The translations under genes were made by a program, and so were the position numbers. 64,000 bases of DNA from Mycobacterium sp. E3198 (lineage in GTDB: Bacteria > Actinomycetota > Actinomycetes > Mycobacteriales > Mycobacteriaceae): contig NZ_LZIS01000095.1 of assembly GCF_001667015.1 (NCBI RefSeq), positions 62,001 to 126,000 on the forward strand, in the 5' to 3' direction. Shown here piece after piece: positions 17,752-26,557 of this stretch; position 1 is the stretch's first letter; every line of letters begins with the position of its first letter. The notes beneath the pieces were generated by a model, which worked only from the letters and a program-made list of their open reading frames with translations, was not told the DNA's origin and made no database searches.

Positions 17752-19041
17752 ATGTTCGATTTCGGGGCGCTACCACCGGAGATCAACTCCGGCCGGATGT
17801 ATGTCGGCGCCGGGGCAGGGCCGATGCTGGCAGCCGCGGCGGCCTGGGACGAGTTGGCGGCGGAGTTGCAGTCGACCGCCGCCGCCTACGGCTCGACGAT
17901 CCAGAGCCTGGCGGTCGGACCGTGGACCGGGCCGTCGTCCATCGCGATGGCGGCCGCCGCCGCCCCCTACGTGGCATGGATGAGCGCGACGGGCGACCAG
18001 GCCGAAGAGGCCGCCAGCCAGGCCAAGATCGCCGCGGGCGCCTACGAGGCGGCGTTCGCGGCCACGGTGCCCCCGCCGGTGATCGCGGCCAACCGCGCAC
18101 TGCTCATGACGTTGATCGCCACCAACTTCCTGGGCCAGAACACCCCGGCGATAGCCGCCACCGAGGCCCAATACGCCGAGATGTGGGCCCAGGATGCCGC
18201 CGCCATGTATGCCTACGCGGCCTCGTCCGCAACCGCGTCACAGCTGACGCCGTTCACCGAACCACCGCAGACCACCAACGCGGCGGCCGCGCCGATCCAG
18301 GCGGCCGCCGTGTCCCAGTCCAGCGGCGCGAGCGGCCTGAACATCGGCGCGCAGCTGTCCCAGCTCACCGGCTCGCTGCCGACCGCGCTGCAAACCCTCG
18401 GTAGCGGCCTGGCGTCATCGCCGACGACGGGGTCGACGAACCTGTTGTCGGGGCTGGCCCTGCCGCAGTTGATTGATCTGCCGCCGGTGAACAGTTCGCT
18501 GACCAGCTGGAACACGATCTGGTCGACCCTGACCGGCACCTACAGCCCCTTGTTCAGCTGGTCGGCCATACCGGGTGGGCCCTTCCTGTCCTTCGGGCAG
18601 TTGTATGCCTACGCGCAAAACGGGCAGGGCGTGCAGGCCTTCTTCACCCCGAAAGCCATCACCGGCGCACTCGCGCCGCTGACCAGCGAGATGCCGCACC
18701 TGTCCGCGGCCACCGCGGGAGCGCCGGTGTCGGGGGCCATGGGCAAGGCCGCGCTGGTAGGCAGCATGTCGGTGCCGCAGGGCTGGACGGAAGCCGCCCC
18801 GGCGATCAAGACACTGGCCTCGGTGCTGCCCAGCAACGCGGCGGCGGTCCCCGCCGCGTCGCTGACGGGCGAGGAGGGCGTGTTCAGCCAGATGGCGCTG
18901 TCGAGCCTGGCCGGACGCGCCATGGCCGCCGCGGGCACCCACTCCGGAGGCGCTGCTGTGGCGAGCTCGCTCGGCGGTGTGGTCGCCGAGGCCGACCCCG
19001 CCGCCGCCACCATCATCGTGATCCCGGCGCTCGAGGACTGA
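17752..19041 (+). CDS. PPE family protein
   Basis: 429-residue PPE protein ([20 protein letters not shown]). PPE domain to about residue 175 with PWTGPSS near residue 60. The SVP motif GSMSVPQGW is near residue 340. The C terminus is unlike the usual YGFRP tail and ends [17 protein letters not shown] upstream of the ATG serves as ribosome binding site. No PE gene precedes it; it is isolated by a 932-base AT-rich spacer and followed after 50 bases by another PPE gene, with which it is probably co-transcribed. Matches the PPE32/PPE33 place of M. tuberculosis by order only. Confidence 0.92.
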   Translation: MFDFGALPPEINSGRMYVGAGAGPMLAAAAAWDELAAELQSTAAAYGSTIQSLAVGPWTGPSSIAMAAAAAPYVAWMSATGDQAEEAASQAKIAAGAYEAAFAATVPPPVIAANRALLMTLIATNFLGQNTPAIAATEAQYAEMWAQDAAAMYAYAASSATASQLTPFTEPPQTTNAAAAPIQAAAVSQSSGASGLNIGAQLSQLTGSLPTALQTLGSGLASSPTTGSTNLLSGLALPQLIDLPPVNSSLTSWNTIWSTLTGTYSPLFSWSAIPGGPFLSFGQLYAYAQNGQGVQAFFTPKAITGALAPLTSEMPHLSAATAGAPVSGAMGKAALVGSMSVPQGWTEAAPAIKTLASVLPSNAAAVPAASLTGEEGVFSQMALSSLAGRAMAAAGTHSGGAAVASSLGGVVAEADPAAATIIVIPALED

Positions 19042-19091
19042 CCGCGATGACCACCCACTCGGCTCACCCGACCAGCTAAAAGGGGCACGAC

Positions 19092-20504
19092 ATGTTTTAT
19101 GCAGCGTTTCCGCCGGAGATCAACTCGGGCAGGATGTACAGCGGTCCGGGAGCGGGGTCGTTGCTGGCCGCCGCGGAGGCCTGGACCGGCCTCGCCTCCG
19201 AACTGCAGACGACGACGAGCGCGTATTCGTCGGTGATCGACGGGCTGGCCGGCGGACCATGGACCGGCCCCTCGTCGCTGAGCATGGTCGCGGCGATCAC
19301 GCCCTACCTGGCCTGGATGCAGGGCACCGCGGCGCAGGCCGCGCAAGCCGCGACCCAGGCCACCGCGGCGGCCAGCGCGTATGAGACGGCGTTCGCCGCC
19401 CACGTGCCCCCGGTGGAGATCGCCGCCAACCGTGCCCAACTGGCGCAGCTGGTGGCGACCAACGTCTTCGGGCAGAACACCCCGGCGATCGCGGCAACCG
19501 AGATCCAATACGGCGAAATGTGGGTTCAGGACGCCCTGGCCATGGACGATTACGCCGCCTCGTCCGCGTCGGCCAGCCAGTTGACCCCGTTCACCGCGGC
19601 GCCCCAGGTCACCAGCGCAGGCGGGGCCGCCACGCAAGCCGCCGCCGTGGGCCAGGCCGCGGGCCTGTCGGCCGGCAGCGCCCAGTCGTTGGTGTCGAAT
19701 GCAAACTCGCTGTTCAACAGCGGCCCCCTGGCGGGGCTGCTCCAGTTCGGGGCCAACCTCAGCACCGACTACACGCAGACGATCAACGGGATGCTGAACA
19801 GCCTGTTCGGGGCGAACGGGACCGCGTGGTACAACGCGCTGTACAACTCGGTCAAGGTTCCGTTGGGCCTGACGACGCAGTTCAACGACATCGGGCTGCT
19901 GATCAACTTCCCGGCCTCGCAGTTCCTCAAGTTCGCCCCGCACCCCGGTCTCGGCGAGATCCCCCGCGGAGCGCTCGGCGCCGGCCTCGGCGCGCCGCAC
20001 TGGGGCCAGGGCACCCTGTTCAATGCGGTCTCGCCTTCGGCGGATTTCGGGCGCGGCACGCTGGTCGGCAACCTGAGGGTTCCGCCCAGCTGGACGACGG
20101 CAACCCCGGCCATCCGGACGGTCGCCGCAGCGCTGTCGGCCGCCGGCCCGGACGCCGTGCCGGCGGCCGCGCTGGGCGAGGGCGGCTTGCTCGGTTCGAT
20201 GTCACTGGCCGGCATGCTGGGCGCGGCCGCCGGCGCCGGTGCCCCCACCGTGGTGAAACGGGCCGGCGTGCGGGGCCGCCTCACGCCGATCAAGGACCTC
20301 AAGGACGCCGCGTCGCCCGAGAAGCTGAAGCGTCTGGTGGCGCAAATTTCCGATATGCCCGAAAGCGTGCAGCACCACAACGTCGATCAGGAAGGCCTTG
20401 ACGCCCTGCTCGAGCAGCTGGCCAAGAAGCCCGGCATCCACGCCGTGCACCTGAAGAAGGGCGACAAGGCCAAAGTCGTGCCCTCGGAAGCGCAATCAGG
20501 CTAG
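19092..20504 (+). CDS. PPE family protein with basic C-terminal extension
   Basis: 470-residue PPE protein ([19 protein letters not shown]) with an AAAAGGGG ribosome binding site. PPE domain to about residue 175 with PWTGPSS near residue 61. The SVP-like motif is altered to GNLRVPPSW near residue 323. After about residue 388 it gains an 80-residue charged segment rich in Lys, with KLKRLVAQISDMPESVQHH and a helix GLDALLEQLAKKPG, unlike any other PPE tail in the window. The segment looks like a small alpha/beta or helical module rather than low-complexity sequence. It sits directly before the DUF732 gene, the place of PPE33 before Rv1810 in M. tuberculosis. Function of the tail is unknown. Confidence 0.92.
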   Translation: MFYAAFPPEINSGRMYSGPGAGSLLAAAEAWTGLASELQTTTSAYSSVIDGLAGGPWTGPSSLSMVAAITPYLAWMQGTAAQAAQAATQATAAASAYETAFAAHVPPVEIAANRAQLAQLVATNVFGQNTPAIAATEIQYGEMWVQDALAMDDYAASSASASQLTPFTAAPQVTSAGGAATQAAAVGQAAGLSAGSAQSLVSNANSLFNSGPLAGLLQFGANLSTDYTQTINGMLNSLFGANGTAWYNALYNSVKVPLGLTTQFNDIGLLINFPASQFLKFAPHPGLGEIPRGALGAGLGAPHWGQGTLFNAVSPSADFGRGTLVGNLRVPPSWTTATPAIRTVAAALSAAGPDAVPAAALGEGGLLGSMSLAGMLGAAAGAGAPTVVKRAGVRGRLTPIKDLKDAASPEKLKRLVAQISDMPESVQHHNVDQEGLDALLEQLAKKPGIHAVHLKKGDKAKVVPSEAQSG

Positions 20505-20527
20505 GGCGCAAAGTGATTAGGAGAGTG

Positions 20528-20857
20528 ATGAACATGAAACCGCTACTGGCAGCGCTTGTCGCTGCGGCCGCAATCGGGTTCGCCGCGCCGGCGTATGCAG
20601 ATCCGCCTCCTCCGCCGCCCGGTGACGACGGGGGATTCCTCAACGCCTTGCAGCAGGTCGGCATCAACTACGCCAGCCCGGACATGGCCGTCACCTCCGG
20701 CAGGGCGGTGTGCACCTGCCTGAACCACGGCGAGTCGGGCCTCGAGCTCGTGCACGACGTCAAGATGCACAACCCCGGGATGGACATGGAGAACGCGTCA
20801 AACTTCGCGATGATCGCGGCGAAGTTCTACTGCCCCCAGCAGCTCTCCAAGTCGTAG
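20528..20857 (+). CDS. Secreted DUF732 protein, Rv1810-like
   Basis: About 109-residue small exported protein. A signal peptide (MKPLLAALVAAAAIGFAAPAYA) is cut before DPPPPPP. The mature part has the DUF732 pattern: FLNALQQVGINYASPDMAVTSGRAVC, then a helix ending in FYCP, with conserved cysteines likely forming a disulfide. An AGGAG lies 4 bases before the chosen ATG; the ATG two codons later is almost equally likely. It follows the PPE gene after about 23 bases and is probably in the same transcript, as in M. tuberculosis (PPE33-Rv1810). DUF732 proteins are abundant, small, secreted mycobacterial antigens of unknown role. Confidence 0.9.
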   Translation: MNMKPLLAALVAAAAIGFAAPAYADPPPPPPGDDGGFLNALQQVGINYASPDMAVTSGRAVCTCLNHGESGLELVHDVKMHNPGMDMENASNFAMIAAKFYCPQQLSKS

Positions 20858-20864
20858 CGACGAC

Positions 20865-20897
20865 GGCCCCCTCCGCAGCGGTTTCGCGGAGGTGGCC
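20865..20897. terminator. 11-bp stem-loop after the DUF732 gene
   Basis: GGCC plus CCTCCGC pairs with GCGGAGG plus GGCC around a 9-base loop, with one unpaired base on each side. It begins 8 bases after the stop codon; no T run. Confidence 0.45.
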
Positions 20898-20996
20898 GCG
20901 GGGCAACGGAATTGGCCCCGGTCCACCTACCGTTCACCTGCGCGTGGTTAGCTGCCGCCGACCAGCACCGGGAACCGGGGGAAGGAGCGCGGTGTC

Positions 20997-21704
20997 ATGC
21001 AGACGTTGAGCGTCGCGGACTTCGCCCTTCGCCTAGGCGTCGGGGTGGGCTGTGGCGCCTTGATCGGCCTGGAGCGGCAATGGCGGGCGCGGCGCGCCGG
21101 CCTGCGCACCAACGCGCTGGTCGCCGCCGGGGCGACGCTGTTCGTGCTGTACGCGGTCGCCACCGAGGACAGCAGCCCGACACGGGTCGCGTCATATGTG
21201 GTGTCCGGCATCGGGTTTCTCGGCGGCGGGGTGATCCTGCGCGAGGGTGTCAACGTCCGCGGGCTCAACACCGCGGCCACGCTGTGGTGCTCGGCGGCGA
21301 TAGGCGTGCTGGCCGCGTCGGGGCACCTGGTCTTCACCCTGATCGGCACCGGCACCGTGATCGCCATTCACCTGTTCGGGCGCCCCCTCGGCCGGCTGAT
21401 CGACCGCGACAGCACCGACGAGGAAGACGAAGATCTCCAGCCCTTCCTGGTGCAGGTGAATTGCCGCCCGAAAACCGAGAAGTACGCGCGCGCGCAGATC
21501 GTGCAACATGCCAGCGGCAACGACATGACGCTGCGCGGCATCCACACCGGGCCCGCCGGCGACGACGAGATCACGTTGACCGCACACCTGCTCATGGACG
21601 GCCACACCCCGGCGAAGCTCGAGCGGTTGGTGGCCGAACTGTCGTTGCAGCCGGGTGTGCGCGCGGTGCATTGGTACGCCGGCGATCACGCGCAGTCGGA
21701 CTGA
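20997..21704 (+). CDS. mgtC: MgtC family membrane protein
   Basis: 235-residue MgtC/SapB family protein. About four to five N-terminal membrane helices (residues about 10-130) carry the family motifs GLERQWRARRAG and GIGFLGGGVILREG. The C-terminal soluble domain (about 145-235) is ACT-like. MgtC supports survival in macrophages and at low Mg2+, apparently by inhibiting F-type ATP synthase in other bacteria and in mycobacteria. The ATG follows GGAAGGAG by 10 bases. Same place and almost same length as Rv1811. Its end is only 5 bases from the end of the convergent flavoprotein gene. Confidence 0.92.
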   Translation: MQTLSVADFALRLGVGVGCGALIGLERQWRARRAGLRTNALVAAGATLFVLYAVATEDSSPTRVASYVVSGIGFLGGGVILREGVNVRGLNTAATLWCSAAIGVLAASGHLVFTLIGTGTVIAIHLFGRPLGRLIDRDSTDEEDEDLQPFLVQVNCRPKTEKYARAQIVQHASGNDMTLRGIHTGPAGDDEITLTAHLLMDGHTPAKLERLVAELSLQPGVRAVHWYAGDHAQSD

Positions 21705-21709
21705 CCCGG

Positions 21710-22909
21710 TCAGGGGCGGGCCTGCAGCGCAGGCGCGGCGGAAGCCAACAGCTCGGCGCGGTCGCGGGTCAGCGGTGGGTAAATCCGACGGGTATTGATC
21801 GTCCGCTTGGTGGCCTTCGCCTGCGCACCCGTCGAGATTACCGCCCGGTCCCACCCTTCGGTGTAGACGGCGCCGGCCGGACCCAGGTCGAGAACCGTGA
21901 CGTACCAAGGTATTCGCAGCGCCAGCATCGGCTCGCCGAGCAGGTCGCTGACGACGTTGTAGCCGGCGTAACGGCCCATCGGCCGCCCGTGCTGACACGA
22001 CATCACCGACAGGTGCTCGTCGTCCATGCGGGCCGCGGCCACGTCACCCGCGGCGAAGACCGCGGGCACGCCGACCACGCGCAGGTAGTCGTCGACCGCC
22101 ACCCGGCCCAGCCGGTCGCGCGGCACCGGCAGCTGCTCGGTCAGCGAGCTGGCCCGCATGCCCGCGCACCACACCACGGTGGCCGCCTCGAGCCGTTCGC
22201 CCGAGGACAGCGACACCCCGTTTCGGGTGACCTCCGTGACACCCACCGCGGTGCGGATCTCGACGCCGTTGTGCAACAAGGCTTCTTCGATCACCGGGCG
22301 CGCCGAGGGACCCATGTCGGACCCCACCGCGGGGTTGCGATCGATCAGGATCACCCGCGGGGCGAGGGTTCCGCGAGAGAACAAGGCGCGCAGCCGCGTC
22401 GGCAGCTCGCAGGCCGCCTCGACACCGGTCAGCCCGGCCCCGACCACGACGACGGAGGCCGCCGCCGGCGTCGGCGCGCCCTCGGCAAGCTCGCTCAGGT
22501 GGCGCTGCAGCGCCAGCGCCCCGTCGAGGGTGTCGACGTCGAAGCCGAACTCCCGCAGACCCGGTATGTCGGGTTTGAGCACATGGCTGCCCGACGCGAG
22601 CACCAGCCGGTCATAGCCGAACACCGCACCGCCCGAGGTGGCGACCCAGCGGGCGCCGGTGTCGATGGCGGTCACTTCCGCGGCGACGTGCGCAACCCCG
22701 ACGGGATCGAGGAGGTCGGCGAGCGGAATGCGGCAGGCGCTCAAGTCGGTCTCGTAGTTCCGCACCCGGATGTCGTGGAAGGGCTGGGCGCTCAACACGG
22801 TGATGTCGACCGCGCCCGCGGGCACGCCCAGCTCGTCGAGGCGCCGGGCGGCACCGAGTGCCGCCCACAGCCCCGCAAACCCGGCGCCGATCACCAGCAC
22901 TGCGGCCAA
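21710..22909 (-). CDS. NADH dehydrogenase-like FAD/NAD-binding oxidoreductase
   Basis: 399-residue pyridine nucleotide-disulfide oxidoreductase family protein, similar to type II NADH dehydrogenases and matching Rv1812c by place. The FAD-binding Rossmann motif GAGFAG is at residues 8-13, and the second, NAD-binding motif VVVVGAGLTGVEAACEL lies near 155-172. A third FAD motif near the C-terminal half is PAVFAAGDVAAA. It lacks the CxxC pair of disulfide reductases. Expected to pass electrons from NAD(P)H to a quinone or another acceptor at the membrane face. Substrate is not known. Divergent to the sterol-desaturase-like gene with 64 bases between starts, so they may share a regulatory region. 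Confidence 0.88.
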   Translation of the reverse strand: MAAVLVIGAGFAGLWAALGAARRLDELGVPAGAVDITVLSAQPFHDIRVRNYETDLSACRIPLADLLDPVGVAHVAAEVTAIDTGARWVATSGGAVFGYDRLVLASGSHVLKPDIPGLREFGFDVDTLDGALALQRHLSELAEGAPTPAAASVVVVGAGLTGVEAACELPTRLRALFSRGTLAPRVILIDRNPAVGSDMGPSARPVIEEALLHNGVEIRTAVGVTEVTRNGVSLSSGERLEAATVVWCAGMRASSLTEQLPVPRDRLGRVAVDDYLRVVGVPAVFAAGDVAAARMDDEHLSVMSCQHGRPMGRYAGYNVVSDLLGEPMLALRIPWYVTVLDLGPAGAVYTEGWDRAVISTGAQAKATKRTINTRRIYPPLTRDRAELLASAAPALQARP

Positions 22910-22961
22910 GTGCTCACCACCTCATTTGGTACGCGCCGTTACCGGCGGTGGCCGGTGGACG

Positions 22962-22967
22962 TAATCT
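22962..22967 (+). promoter_or_regulatory. -10 box for a leaderless transcript
   Basis: TAATCT (TANNNT) ends 7 bases before the GTG start of the desaturase-like gene. This spacing puts the transcript start on the start codon, a common leaderless layout in mycobacteria. No ribosome binding site is present, which fits. Confidence 0.45.
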
Positions 22968-22973
22968 ATCCGT

Positions 22974-23918
22974 GTGAATGCTGTCACCGGGTTCTGGTTC
23001 GCGCTGCCCCCGCAGATGCAGGATCCCGTGCTGTTCGCCATCCCGTTCTTCCTGCTGTTGCTGACCATCGAGTGGACCGCGGCTCGCAAGCTGCAACGCA
23101 TGGAGGCGGAGGAGTCGGGCACGCCGCGGCCACCCTCGGGGGCGTACCTGACCCGCGATTCCTGGACCAGCGTTTCGATGGGCCTGGTCTCCATCGCCAC
23201 CAGCGCCGGCTGGAAGGCCCTGGCCCTGCTCGGTTATACCGCGATCTATGCCTACGTGGCGCCCTGGCACCTTTCGCCGGCCAAGTGGTACACCTGGGTC
23301 GTCGCGCTCGTCGGCGTCGACCTGCTGTACTACGGCTACCACCGCATGGCCCACCGGGTCCGGCTGGTCTGGGCGACGCACCAGGCGCACCACTCCAGTC
23401 AGTACTACAACCTCGCCACGGCGGTGCGCCAGAAGTGGAACAACAGCGGTGAGGTGCTGATGTGGGCCCCCTTGCCGCTGCTGGGGCTCCCGCCCTGGAT
23501 GGTGTACTTCAGCTGGTCGCTCAACCTGATCTACCAGTTCTGGATCCACACCGAGCGCATCGGCAAGCTGCCGCGGCCCATCGAATTCGTGTTCAACACC
23601 CCGTCGCATCACCGCGTCCACCACGGCATGGACAAGATCTATCTGGACAAGAACTACGGCGGCATCCTGATCGTCTGGGACCGGCTGTTCGGCAGCTTCC
23701 AGCCCGAGCTCTTCCGCCCCCATTACGGCCTGACCAAGCAGGTCGACACGTTCAACATCTGGAAGCTGCAGACCCACGAGTACGTCGCCATCGCCCGCGA
23801 CTGGCGATCGACAAAGCGCCTGCGTGACCGGCTCGGCTTCGTCTTCGGGCCCCCGGGCTGGGCCCCGCGGGTGGCGAACGCGCCCTCCGACGCCGTCCCG
23901 CTGGTCACGCCGGGGTAA
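22974..23918 (+). CDS. Sterol desaturase/fatty acid hydroxylase family protein
   Basis: 314-residue membrane di-iron oxygenase homologue, equivalent by place to Rv1814 (annotated erg3). Several membrane helices (about 15-35, 65-90, 100-120, 165-185). The histidine clusters that bind the two iron atoms are present: HRMAH (near residue 124), HQAHH (near 138) and HRVHH (near 214). The family uses O2 to desaturate or hydroxylate sterols or acyl chains. The natural substrate in mycobacteria is not established, since they do not make ergosterol. GTG start chosen because of the -10 box just upstream and the following AVTGFWFALP start of the first membrane helix. Confidence 0.88.
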   Translation: MNAVTGFWFALPPQMQDPVLFAIPFFLLLLTIEWTAARKLQRMEAEESGTPRPPSGAYLTRDSWTSVSMGLVSIATSAGWKALALLGYTAIYAYVAPWHLSPAKWYTWVVALVGVDLLYYGYHRMAHRVRLVWATHQAHHSSQYYNLATAVRQKWNNSGEVLMWAPLPLLGLPPWMVYFSWSLNLIYQFWIHTERIGKLPRPIEFVFNTPSHHRVHHGMDKIYLDKNYGGILIVWDRLFGSFQPELFRPHYGLTKQVDTFNIWKLQTHEYVAIARDWRSTKRLRDRLGFVFGPPGWAPRVANAPSDAVPLVTPG

Positions 23919-24015
23919 CGCCACCGCCGTCACGTGCGAAAAGATCAATGTGGGGTGAGACTTAGTCGTAACGTCACCCTTCGGATCGGCATTTTTCACG
24001 GACGGATGGGGGCTC

Positions 24016-24690
24016 ATGGTGGACCGCCTGGTAATGCGCGCACTCGCGGCGTCGGCTTCCGTAGCGGCCTTGGCATCATGGCTACCGCCGGTGCCCGCCA
24101 AGGCGGACCCGGTGGTGTTTCCCGGGATGGAAATCCATCAGGACAACCGTGTCTGCACGCTGGGCTACGTCGACCCGGCGCTGAAGATCGCGTTCACCGC
24201 CGGGCATTGCCGGGGTAGCGGGGTCGTTTACGACCGGGACCACAACGTCATCGGCCGCCTGGCGACGTTCCGCGACAACACGCCCAGCGGCACCACCGTG
24301 GCCACCGACCAGGTGATCAACGACTACGAGGCGATCGTGCTGGACAGCGCCGTCACGCCCAACAACGTCCTGCCCGGCGGGCGCCCGCTGGAATCCAACC
24401 CCGCCGCGACGCTGCAACCCGGCGAAGCGGTGTGCCATTTCGGCGTCGTCACGGGGGAGACCTGCGGGACCGTGGAAAGCGTGAACAACGGGTGGTTCAC
24501 CATGTCGCACGGCGTCCAGAGCCAGCGGGGCGACTCCGGGGGACCGGTGTACCTGGCGCCCAACGGCGGGCCGGGGGAGATCGTCGGGATTTTCAACAGC
24601 GTCTGGGGCGATCTGCCCGCCGCGGTGTCGTGGCGGGCCGCTTCCGATCAGGTCCGCCAGGACCTCGGCGGCGCGACCAACCCGCGCTGA
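24016..24690 (+). CDS. Secreted trypsin-like serine protease, Rv1815-like
   Basis: 224-residue exported protein with a signal peptide (cut near AKA-DP, residue 30). Chymotrypsin-fold hallmarks are His64 in TAGHC and Ser174 in GDSGGP; the Asp is probably in the NDYEAIVLD segment near residue 110. Cysteines are placed to form disulfides (Cys47, Cys65 and others). Same length and place as Rv1815. The ATG at 24016 has GGGGGC just upstream; a start at the internal ATG six codons later would leave the signal peptide still intact. Physiological substrate is unknown. The gene is monocistronic, ending 6 bases before the convergent reductase gene. Confidence 0.85.
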   Translation: MVDRLVMRALAASASVAALASWLPPVPAKADPVVFPGMEIHQDNRVCTLGYVDPALKIAFTAGHCRGSGVVYDRDHNVIGRLATFRDNTPSGTTVATDQVINDYEAIVLDSAVTPNNVLPGGRPLESNPAATLQPGEAVCHFGVVTGETCGTVESVNNGWFTMSHGVQSQRGDSGGPVYLAPNGGPGEIVGIFNSVWGDLPAAVSWRAASDQVRQDLGGATNPR

Positions 24691-24696
24691 CCCGCC

Positions 24697-25143
24697 CTAC
24701 CGGGCGCCTTCGAGCACGAACACCGGGATCGCTGGCGCCCCGGCGCGCAGCTGCTCGTCGGTGGAGTCCGGCGTCAACCCGCCGACGTAGTCCTTGACCT
24801 GCCAGTACCACCGCGCCAGATAGCGCCGCAGCACTTCGGGCTTGTCGGCGTCGTCGACCTCGCTGACCCGGGCGCGCCGCCGGCGCCAGCGCGGGCCGAC
24901 CTCGACGACGCCCGCGGCCCTGACGTTGCGCGCCCACTGGGTGTTGCCCCGCGGTGACACGAGATAGTCGACGCCGTCGACGGTCAACAGGTTGATCACC
25001 ACCGCCCGCGGTTTTCCGCTCTTGCGGCCCCGGACGCGCAGCGCCCGCGTCCCGGCGATGCTGATCCCCAGCTCGGCCAGCCAGCGGATCACGGTGTTGG
25101 CGGCGCGGGCCACCCGGTTCGGTTCTTCGTAGCGCGTGGCCAT
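24697..25143 (-). CDS. DUF385/deazaflavin-dependent nitroreductase family protein
   Basis: 148-residue protein of the split-barrel family that includes Ddn and other F420-dependent or F420/FMN-type reductases. Typical segments are RVRGRKSGKPRAVVINLL and YLVSPRGNTQWARNVRAAG, where the basic and Gly-rich stretch contacts the cofactor phosphate. GAGAGGA before the ATG acts as ribosome binding site. No such gene lies between Rv1815 and Rv1816 in M. tuberculosis as I recall. It is divergent to the TetR gene with 93 bases between starts, so the TetR protein may control it. Substrate and true cofactor are not shown by the sequence. Confidence 0.8.
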   Translation of the reverse strand: MATRYEEPNRVARAANTVIRWLAELGISIAGTRALRVRGRKSGKPRAVVINLLTVDGVDYLVSPRGNTQWARNVRAAGVVEVGPRWRRRRARVSEVDDADKPEVLRRYLARWYWQVKDYVGGLTPDSTDEQLRAGAPAIPVFVLEGAR

Positions 25144-25236
25144 GGTGTGTCCTCTCGGGGCGTCGTCGAGAGCGGTGCTCTCGTCGCCCGACACGCTGCC
25201 ACAGCGCCCCGCGAAAAGCAAGAGCAGTGATCTCGG

Positions 25237-25938
25237 TTGTGCCAGACTGGCCACGTGGGCAAACGGCAGGAATCGCGGGAGCAGATCGAGGCGAGGATCG
25301 TGGAACTGGGCCGCCGGCAGTTGGTGGACCGCGGTGCGGCGGGGCTGTCGGTGCGTGCCATCGCCCGCGAGCTGGGCGTGGTGTCCTCGGCCGTGTACCG
25401 CTACGTGTCCAGCCGCGACGAATTGCTGACCCTGCTGCTGATCGACGCCTATTCCGACCTGGCCGACGCGGTGGACCGGGCCCGCGAGACCGTGGCCGAG
25501 GCGTGGAGCGACGACGTCATCGCCATCGCACGGGCCGCGCGGCGGTGGGCGGTCACCCACCCGGCCCAATGGGCGCTGCTCTACGGCAGCCCGGTGCCCG
25601 GGTATCATGCACCGGCCGAGCGCACGGTCCCGGCCGGCACCCGCGTCGTGGGTGCCATCTTCGACGCCGTCGCCGCCGGAATCGCCACCGGGGACATCCG
25701 GCTGACGAATGACCTTGCCCCGCAACCGATGTCGTCGGACTTTGAACGCATCCGCCACGAGTTCGGGTTTCCGGGGGACGACCAGGTCATCGCCAAGTGC
25801 TTTCTGCTCTGGGCCGGCGTGCTCGGCGCCATCAGCCTCGAGGTGTTCGGGCAATACGGCGCCGACACCCTCACCGACCCGGCCGCGGTGTTCGACACCC
25901 AGCTTCGGCTGCTGGTGGACGTGCTGAGCCGGCATTGA
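25237..25938 (+). CDS. TetR family transcriptional regulator, Rv1816-like
   Basis: 233-residue TetR/AcrR repressor. The N-terminal helix-turn-helix (about residues 18-62) includes LSVRAIARELGVVSSAVYRYVSSRDELL. The rest forms the all-helical ligand and dimer domain, with ALLYGSPVPGYHAP conserved with Rv1816. The TTG start at 25237 is chosen because Rv1816 begins MCQT and the match continues to it; a GTG six codons later would also work. It is divergent to the DUF385 reductase gene and 115 bases upstream of the VOC-FAD pair; either could be its target. Ligand unknown. Confidence 0.88.
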   Translation: MCQTGHVGKRQESREQIEARIVELGRRQLVDRGAAGLSVRAIARELGVVSSAVYRYVSSRDELLTLLLIDAYSDLADAVDRARETVAEAWSDDVIAIARAARRWAVTHPAQWALLYGSPVPGYHAPAERTVPAGTRVVGAIFDAVAAGIATGDIRLTNDLAPQPMSSDFERIRHEFGFPGDDQVIAKCFLLWAGVLGAISLEVFGQYGADTLTDPAAVFDTQLRLLVDVLSRH

Positions 25939-26053
25939 CCGTCGGCGAATTAGAACGTGTTCATCGGCCCGTTTCGGGACCGAGGCCGCCCCTCGCGGCA
26001 AAGTTTCGCCGGCCCTTTCTGGCGGCCGCCGTCCTGGGCTATCCTGCGAGACG

Positions 26054-26557
26054 ATGACCGCTGCTCCCCGAACGCCGACGCAGATCGCATGGGTCACCCC
26101 GGACCTGGACGCCACCGAAACGGCCCTCACCGGCCTATTAGGCGTTCGGAAATGGGTGCGGATACCCGACGTGCACTTTGCCCCGGAGGCGTGCAGCTAT
26201 CTTGGCAAGCCGGCCGATTTCGTCGCCAGCATCTCGCTGAGCTACCTCGGGGACATGCAGTTGGAGCTGATCCAACCGGTCCACGGGGAGAACATCTATA
26301 GTGACTTCCTCCGCGAATCGGGCGCGGGGTTGCACCACATCTGCGTGGAGGCGGCGAGCCCCGAAGACTTCGACGCGGCATTGGCAGAGGCCGCGGGTCA
26401 GGGGGCCCCGGTCGTGCAGCAGGGCGTGATGGCGGGCGGCATCCAATTCGCCTACGTCTCGGCGCCGCAGGCGGGCGTCCCGTTCCTTGAAATCGCCTAC
26501 ATCGCGCCCGAGATGAGGGCCTTCTACGACTACATCAAAGGGGAGCAGCGTCAGTGA
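26054..26557 (+). CDS. VOC family protein (glyoxalase/dioxygenase fold)
   Basis: 167-residue vicinal-oxygen-chelate protein. The beta-alpha-beta-beta-beta pattern is visible twice, starting at QIAWVTPDLDATETALTGLLG and at GLHHICVEAASPEDFDAAL. Possible metal ligands are the paired His in LHHIC and the Glu in FLEIAYI and LELIQP. It starts with ATG 115 bases after the TetR gene and overlaps the next gene as GTGA, so it is translated together with the FAD dehydrogenase. M. tuberculosis has no gene at this point to my knowledge. VOC enzymes near FAD dehydrogenases often act on ring or enoyl substrates, but the reaction here is unknown. Confidence 0.82.
   Translation: MTAAPRTPTQIAWVTPDLDATETALTGLLGVRKWVRIPDVHFAPEACSYLGKPADFVASISLSYLGDMQLELIQPVHGENIYSDFLRESGAGLHHICVEAASPEDFDAALAEAAGQGAPVVQQGVMAGGIQFAYVSAPQAGVPFLEIAYIAPEMRAFYDYIKGEQRQ

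Noticed and set aside
20912..23452. 846-residue plus-strand frame across mgtC and the flavoprotein
   Set aside because: Crosses three real genes on both strands and has Arg/Gly-rich shadow composition.
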